Shown piece after piece: positions 57,562 to 64,000 of a stretch of DNA of 64,000 nt. The notes under the pieces are model-generated. The model did no database searches and was not told where the DNA came from. It worked only from the letters and a program-made list of their open reading frames with translations. This DNA comes from Calamus simplicifolius. Taxonomy: Eukaryota > Streptophyta > Magnoliopsida > Arecales > Arecaceae. Made by a program: the position numbers and the translations under genes. The stretch lies in contig UESW01004554.1 in the NCBI GenBank assembly GCA_900491605.1, forward strand, positions 663,787 to 727,786, read 5' to 3'. Each line of letters opens with the position of its first letter. Positions within the stretch are counted from its first letter, which is position 1.

Positions 57562-57565
<4 letters not shown>
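56956..57565. promoter_or_regulatory. Region upstream of the GST gene
   Basis: Only about 650 bp separate the chromovirus from the GST start codon, so the retrotransposon lies in or next to its promoter. I see no convincing TATA box. Pyrimidine-rich stretches occur at 57140-57175 and 57390-57460. Confidence 0.4.

Positions 57566-57603
<38 letters not shown>
57566..57603 (+). repeat. (AG)n tract touching the GST start codon
   Basis: Nineteen AG dinucleotides end at 57603, and the ATG follows at 57604. The tract is therefore presumably in the 5' UTR. Confidence 0.92.
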
Positions 57604-57607
<4 letters not shown>

Positions 57608-58491
57608 TGGCCCTGAAGGTTTTTGGACAGCCAGCATCCACAGATGTTGCCAGGGTGCTGGCATGCCTCTTTGAGAAGAACTTGGACTTCCAACTCATTC
57701 GCACTGACAAGTTCAAGGAAGAGCATAAGGTCCCAGAGTTTCTTAGACTAGAGGCAAGTCATTTTGATAAATTCTATTCCTCACATTTCAAGTAGCATAC
57801 TTTCTTTAGTACTAGTGTCAACTTCTGCTGGTTCTTCCATTCAATCTAGCAGGATCCTGCTGGCCAAATAGCCTTTAAAGATGGGATGCTCACTCTTGTT
57901 GGTATGTTGTCCCTAGCTAGATATGTATATATCTCCTCATGTACTCACTTTGTTATAGGAATCCTAATTAACATCCAAAGGCAATGTGTTTCTTTTATCC
58001 TTCTAGATTCAAGAGACATTTGCCGCCACATCTCGAAGAAGTACCCAGATGAGGGGAACAAGACCCTCTTTGGAACTGGTGGTCTTGAGAGAGCAACCAT
58101 AGAACAGTGGCTGCAAACAGAAGCTCTGAGCTTTGATCCTCCAAGCTCAACTCTGGTCTTCCATCTGGCTTTCGCAACGCCACTAGGCTTAAATCCTGAT
58201 CAGTCTTTGATTGAGAAAAATGAGAAGAAGCTGGCCAACGTTCTTGACATCTATGAAGGGAGGCTTGAAGAGAATGAGTACTTAGCAGGAGATGAGTTCA
58301 CGCTTGCTGACCTCTCACACCTCCCGAATGCTCATTATCTCGTGACCAAGACACAGAGTGGACGTGAGCTTTTCACTTCAAGGAAGAATGTGGCGAGGTG
58401 GTGGAAAGCAATCTCAGCTCGGTCTTCATGGAAAAAGGTGGTCCAAATTCAGAGTGAGCATCCAGGTCCACTTGAGAAATCGTGGATTTAG
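57604..58491 (+). CDS. GSTF: Glutathione S-transferase, phi class, three exons
   Basis: Exons are 57604-57753, 57853-57901 and 58007-58491, giving 227 residues (phi GSTs are usually 210-225). The enzyme joins glutathione to electrophiles in the cytosol. The N-terminal thioredoxin-like domain has MVALKVFGQPASTDVARVLA, with the likely catalytic Ser in the ASTDVARV motif, and DSRDICRHISKKY, the glutathione-binding segment usually ESRAI. The helical C-terminal domain has ATIEQWLQTEALSFDPPSS and NEYLAGDEFTLADLSHLPNA. Intron 1 uses a GC donor (GAG/GCAAGT) and AG acceptor; intron 2 is GT-AG, splitting an Asp codon. Exon 2 could start 3 bases earlier (CAG included). The usual cis-Pro after Gln-Ile is absent (GQIAFKDG). 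The reading frame is intact. Confidence 0.92.
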
Positions 58492-58635
58492 AGTTTGGAT
58501 GACTATGATTGCTGTGTGGCTTGGTTTCCCTTCATGTTGTGGCTTCCTTTTGTTGTGTTTGTTTGTGACTATGAACTTTATTCCCCTTTGATATGAGAGG
58601 ATAGGGTGTGACAACAAATAAGATTTTGTTCCTTG

Positions 58636-58641
58636 AATAAA
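58636..58641 (+). terminator. Candidate poly(A) signal of the GST gene
   Basis: AATAAA lies 145 bp after the stop codon in a T-rich 3' region; plant signals are loose, so this is only a candidate. Confidence 0.4.
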
Positions 58642-58659
58642 AATCATTTATGTGTAATA

Positions 58660-60773
58660 AATTTATCATCTTCTGTTTCATGTATCTTCTCTTGGACATT
58701 GCACCATTTTCTTCTCTGTTGTGAATGATCTTTTTTTCATTTGTTTCTTTATTTATACTAGAGTATGTAGCATTCCTGGCCTACTGGAAGGATCACTATA
58801 CGGAGCAAAAGAGAATTTCTTTACAGCATAAATCTGAACCATGGAATATTTATTAAAAAAGAAAATCAGAATGGTCCAAGGAGTACAACAGCATCTGTTT
58901 ATTTCTTCTAAAAGAAAATCAGCCCATTGTCAACAATATAAGCAAAAGTCAATTTAAATATATGTTGTTTGCCGTTGCCAGAAAAAAATATATGTTGTTT
59001 GCTTAGATTATTTTAGTATTTGCACATCTTCTAGATGTGGCTCCTGGGGTCCTGTAGATTTTGATCATAGATTCATACCCGAGGTCATGAATCCAACATT
59101 CAAAATAGTATTAATAAAAAAAATAAAGTTCCACTTAATTTTTTCAATTAATCACCAATCTTGGATTTGATTTTTCAGGAAATTGAAAAAAATATCATAG
59201 AGAAAGTTAATAACTTGGAAGAATTTCTAGCTCAAATTTTGAATCCAACTACTTTGCTAACAAGCTTTCCCCTCTCCCTACCTTCCATTTCGACCCTTGA
59301 ATAACAAAAAGTTAATGTGTTTAATACTGCCATCTTAATCAAAGGGCAGAACTAAGTTTGATGTACTCTCCATCCCCTCAATTTGGGTTAGTTTGAGCAG
59401 TTTGGTTAATCCCATCTGAATAAATTTGCATCAAGGGGGGCTCTATGCAACACAAAGCAAGCAATTTGCATCAAACAAAACAATTCCTACATGATTCGAA
59501 GTACCATACAATTGTTAAGATTTTGTAGATCTGATGAAGTTTCAAGCCAACCATGAGTATGGTAAAATTGTATAGATGCAGCCTGATTTTAATTATATAA
59601 AAAAACATAATTAATGTATTAATTGTATTTTGAACTATCAAGGTTTCTGAAAAATCTCCTTACACATGTATGCATTTTCATCACTTCTTGATCCTCCTGT
59701 TCGCTACCTTACCTTGCTATCCATCCCCCCTCTTTTCTTTTACTAACAATATGCTTGTCATCATTGCTCAAAACTTGCACTGAGCCAATACCATGCTTGC
59801 AGCTAAATGACTTCAGCTAAGCTCGAGTTAACTTGATGGTTCTAGACATTAAGCCTTATCCTAGTATGAGCTCAACCAAACCTAGTGAACACTTACATTT
59901 AAATACAATAAATATCAATGTTGTACATTGCACCTGCTATGATATGCCTCTTGGTGCTAGTACCATGAAAATATGATGTGCATTATGAGTTGATACAAAA
60001 TGATAACATGGGACATTCCTATATTAGTACCTTAATGATATGATATATGGTGCAACTAATATGGACAAATACAAAGTGGTAGTTAAATTATTATTTTCAG
60101 CTTAGCTTGCAAACATATTAGGTGGTAGATAGGGCACTTATTTAGGATATGTGTGAAACAACCACTTAAGGGGGACAAATCATTGGTCATTGACAATGTA
60201 GTTGAAGCTAAGAAAACCAAAGATCAACAATTCCTTTGGTTCCCATCAACCTAGCTTATTCTCATTTTTATCTCTATTTAAATTTACATTATATGATACT
60301 ACCCTCACTCTAATATAATTATTAAATAAATCTCTTCCTATTTACTCTATCACTCATCTAGTCTCTCAAAAGAGTTAATTTGGCAAGAATTCTTGCCATT
60401 ATTGTGTTCCTACCTCCTATGTAACTACTTCGTTCTCCTTCTCCACCTATTTAAACCTACTTTGCCTTATCTAATACACTTGCTCTTGCTTGAGCTGTTT
60501 TCACCTCTTTCATGCATTAGTTTCTTTTTCTTTTATGAATGTTAGTGGAAGGTTAGATCTACAGTGAACCTCTGGGCAAGTAACTCAAAACCCCTCTCTA
60601 CCTTGTTTTAAAACCTTGGCTCACATTTGTGCTAAGCATTATGACTTGACACTACGCTATTAATCATGATGAAAGAGTTTGCTCCAATGGGTAGGTCAAT
60701 CCAGGGAAAACATAGGTGAGAATTGCTTGTTACCATTAGCCAAGGTTATAATACTCTAGTACTTTCTCCTTGG

Positions 60774-60809
<36 letters not shown>

Positions 60810-61040
60810 TATTTATTCATATTTTAAATAGTTACCCTTTATGATTTGGTCGCCCTTGTTTTGAAGAAAGGGAAAAGTTATCTAATGGAAAAAAAAATTA
60901 CCTTTCTCTTCTCTCAACATTCCAAGGATGCAAGAATATCTTGGTTCAATATGAATTACTTGGTTTGGTATGAATCAAGAGCCATTCTAAATTTATATAT
61001 TTTTTAAAAGATGAATATATTAGATAAGTTTGAAGTCAAA
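58660..61040. other. AT-rich intergenic DNA
   Basis: Apart from a CA microsatellite at 60775-60806 I see no gene, RNA or transposon end. Confidence 0.55.
60775..60806. repeat. (CA)n microsatellite
   Basis: Sixteen uninterrupted CA dinucleotides. Confidence 0.95.
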
Positions 61041-61960
61041 CACTACAAAAAATACTGAAATAGTGACGCAATTTAGCGATGCAATTATGCGTCGCTAAAT
61101 TATGACCACATTGCGACGCCTCCGTGACAACAAAACATTACGATGCAATTAGCGACGCATTAGCGACTCAATAAACTAGAAAATCAAAAAAAATTAATTT
61201 TTTTATTTAGCGACGCAAATAATGCGTCACAATATTTTTAAATTAATTTTTTATAAAATATAAATATGGGAAAAAAATATTGCGACGCAACTCAGTGCGT
61301 CGCAATTTTTTAAAAGAATTAAATATGTTAAATAGCGACGCATTAGCGACGCAATAAATCAGAAAATTAAAAAATTATTTTTAATTTAGCGACGCAACAA
61401 TTGCGTCGCAAATAATTTAAATAAAATTAATTTTTATAAAATATAAATATTAGAAAAAATATTGCGATGCAACTCAGTGCGTCACAATTTTTTAAAAAAT
61501 TAAATATGTTAAATAGCGATGCATTAGCGACGCAATAAACCAGAAAATTAGAAAAATTATTTTTAATTTAGCGACGCACTAACTGCGTCGCAATTATTTT
61601 AAATAAAATTAATTTTTATAAAGTATAAATATGAGAAAAAATAATTACGATGCAACACAGTGCGTCGTAATATTTTTAAAAATTTAATTATATTAAATAG
61701 CGACGCATTAGCGATGCAATAAACCAAAAAATTAGAAAAATAATTTTTATTTAGCGACGCAATATATGCGTCGCAATTATTTTAAATAAAATAATTTTTT
61801 ATAAAATATAATTATGAGAAAAAAAATATTGCGATGCAATTCAGTGCGTCGCAATATTTTTAAAAAAATTAATTATGTTAAATAGCGACGCATTAACGAT
61901 GCAATAAATCAAAAAATTAAAAAATTATGTTTTAATTTAGCGATGCACTTGTTGCGTATA
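61041..61960 (+). repeat. CACTA 5' terminal inverted repeat and subterminal repeats
   Basis: After the terminus, units of about 120-125 bp recur six or so times: a GCGACGCATTAGCGACGCAATAAA core, an AT-rich spacer, and TTAGCGACGCA...TGCGTCGCAA pairs. Units differ by CG to TG/CA changes. Such arrays bind transposase. Confidence 0.85.
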
Positions 61961-62336
61961 TGCCACACATACGCATATACGTTCTCCTAGTGGCATATAT
62001 GCCACACATTTAGGAGACATATGGGGAAATGCTGCTAAATTTTAACGTAAACCATCGATGATAATTAATAGCAGAATAACATATCACAAAAAATATTCTT
62101 GAATGGGATAGGGCCTCACTTTTAGACATGAACTGAAGGTGGAATTAATTTAGGACACTTGATTGCTTGTGAAGTCCGATGATTGAACGGACCACATTGT
62201 GGCTAGGCCCAAACCCAATCCCTAGCATTAGTTGAGTAAAAGAAATAATTTAGTTATATATTTAGTAATGCTAATATAGTTTTATAATGTGGTTTCCTTT
62301 AATGTTTACCAGAAATTATATAAGTCGGTCAAAAAT

Positions 62337-64000
62337 GAGCGGGGCTCGCTCGTGGATGCATGCAAGGATAAAAGATGGCTTGCTTAATCCAGATTTTCTG
62401 AATGGATTGGAAGAATTTATCGCATTTGCATGTAGCCAACCTGAATGGATGGATGGGCCTAGGATTAGGTGCCCATGCAACTATCACAGGTGTCAGAATA
62501 AAGCCTACAAAGATGTCGATACTATTAAGGTGCATCTGTGTAAAAAGGGGTTTGTTCCTGATTACGATGTTTGGTACTGTCATGGTGAACCAGAGAAATT
62601 TCAGCAGTTGTTACAAGCCAACAAGTGTCAATTCCCGTTGATGAACCATTTGTGAATCTAAACACATATGAAGAAATGGTGATGAATGCATCGGGTTATG
62701 AATTCAATCAGAATATATTTATGGAAGAACCAAATCCAGATGTACATCAATTTTATGATATGTTGCGTGCTGCAAATCAAGAATTGTATCCTGGTTGTGA
62801 GCGTCATTCATAGTTGTCGACGGCTGCTCGGTTGCTGAATATTAAGGCAGAACATCGATTATCAGAAAAGACGTTTAATTCTATAGCTGGGTTAATCAAG
62901 GAAATTTTGCGAAATGATAATGTTGTAGCAGACAGTTTTTACTCAACGAAGAAGTTGTTGCGTGGGCTTGGGCTCCCGATTAATAAGATCGATTGTTGCT
63001 TGAACAATTGTATGATATATTGGGGTGAAAACTCGGAGCTGAGATGGTGTAAGATTTGTGGGCAATCGAGGTATAAAAACGGCGAAGGGGGAGCTAGTAC
63101 AAGTAGGAGGAAAAGTGTTCCTTACAAGAGGATGCATTACTTTCCTCTGACTCCACGCCTGCAGAGATTATACAGATCTGAGGCTACAGCTGCTGATATG
63201 AGATGGCATGTCGAACATGAATCTAAAGAGGATGAAATGCGGCATCCATCAGATTCAAAGCTTGGAAGCATTTCAATGAAAATCATCCTGATTTCGCTGA
63301 AGATATAAGAATGTCCGATTAGGTCTTTGTACCGATGGCTTCCAACCATTCGGTCAAGCGGGGCAACATATTCATGTTGGCCTGTGATACTGACTGTATA
63401 TAACCTTCCTCATGGAAGTGCATGAAAGAGACTGCAATGTTTTTGACGTTTTGGTTCTAGGACCATCAAATCCAAAGGAAAAGATTGATATCTTCCTGCA
63501 ACCGTTGGTGGCCGAATTGAAAATGTTGTGGGAAACAGGAGTCGTAGCCTACGACATTTCTATGAAACAGAATTTCATCATGAGAGTTGCTTTGATGTGG
63601 ACAATAAGTGACTTCCCGGCATATGCAATGTTGTCTAGTTGGAGCACTGCTGGACGTCTGGCATGCCCTCATTGCATGTATGATTCGGATGCATTTACAT
63701 TGCAGAAGAATGGTAAGCAATCATGGTTTGATAATCATAGGAAGTTCTTGCCCCAAATCATCCTTACAGGCGTAACTTGATCGCCTTCCGGAAGAACAAA
63801 GCAGTCACAAAATTCGCCGAACTGGTTAGGTCCGGCACGGATATATTTGATACTATAGAGCATTTGGGGTTGAGGTATGCTTGGAAACCAGATGCAGATA
63901 AAATAAATGGCCGTATATGTAAAGAACATAACTGGAAGAAGCGGAGTATATTTGGGATTTGCCTTATTGGAGCATAAATCTCATCCGGCACAACTTGGAT
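62337..64000 (+). pseudogene. TNP2-type CACTA transposase, decayed and cut by the window end
   Basis: The N-terminal transposase-associated domain (62337-62620) reads SWMHARIKDGLLNPDFLNGL and IRCPCNYHRCQNKAYK. A frameshift near 62635 and a TAG at 62811-62813 follow. The next piece (62814-63262) has CLNNCMIYWGENSELRWCKI, a zinc-binding-like segment, and ADMRWHVEHESKEDEMRHPS, the start of the TNP2 catalytic family. Frame changes near 63262, 63300 and 63410 lead to VLVLGPSNPKEKIDIFLQPL, LMWTISDFPAYAMLSSWSTA and LACPHCM. Another shift near 63775 leads to the last piece. It would cut and move the transposon, but is broken in at least five places. Confidence 0.88.

Larger units (their letters stand above)
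61041..64000 (+). mobile_element. CACTA (En/Spm) DNA transposon, 5' part, truncated by the window end
   Basis: The element starts at CACTACAAAAAATACTG (61041), preceded by AAA as possible target site. A 900-bp block of subterminal repeats (GCGACGCATTAGCGACGCAA type) follows, then a decayed TNP2-type transposase from about 62337 to the window end. The repeat words and terminus match the element at 1-2734, so both belong to one family and lie in the same orientation. Confidence 0.88.

Noticed and set aside
1..64000. tRNA, rRNA or other structured RNA genes
   Set aside because: Scanning by eye found no tRNA box A/B pair or rRNA block; only the retroelement primer-binding sites resemble tRNA sequence.

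Overview
The window is nuclear DNA from a flowering plant, most likely a monocot. The two host genes have plant families and plant GT-AG (plus one GC-AG) introns, and the rest is AT-rich intergenic DNA packed with Ty3/gypsy (Tat and chromovirus), Ty1/copia, LINE and CACTA elements. A palm such as oil palm, coconut or date palm is my guess, from the feel of the proteins and the very long transposon-filled intron; this is weak and unproven.

Layout. 1-2734: 3' end of a CACTA DNA transposon that starts left of the window. 3361-31486: a mechanosensitive MscS-like channel gene (MSL4/5/6/10 group), + strand, five coding exons. Its 18.8-kb intron 1 holds a full-length 13.7-kb Tat-type LTR retrotransposon (6441-20153, TSD GTCAC). 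Its 5.3-kb intron 4 holds a truncated, reversed Ty1/copia piece (27146 to about 29300). 32552-43921: a second full-length Tat element, - strand, inserted in a TA run. 44745-45228: a 5'-truncated LINE tail with an RNase H domain. 47262-56950: a full-length Tekay/Del-like chromovirus, + strand (TSD GGTTG). 57604-58491: a phi-class glutathione S-transferase gene with three exons. 61041-64000: 5' end and transposase of a second CACTA element of the same family as the first, cut by the window edge.

The host genes show no functional link to each other. MSL exon 1 carries a one-base frameshift near 4939, so the allele is either broken or mis-sequenced. All three full-length retrotransposons are decayed by stops and frameshifts.

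The most unusual structure is shared by the two Tat elements. Each carries, downstream of pol and on the opposite strand, a spliced gene for a gypsy-type-transposon domain plus a long coiled coil. Between pol and that gene each has a tandem array of short perfect hairpins; the two arrays have unrelated sequence but the same design. In the chromovirus nearly all premature stops are TAG where glutamine (CAG) is expected, as deamination of CHG-methylated cytosine would produce.
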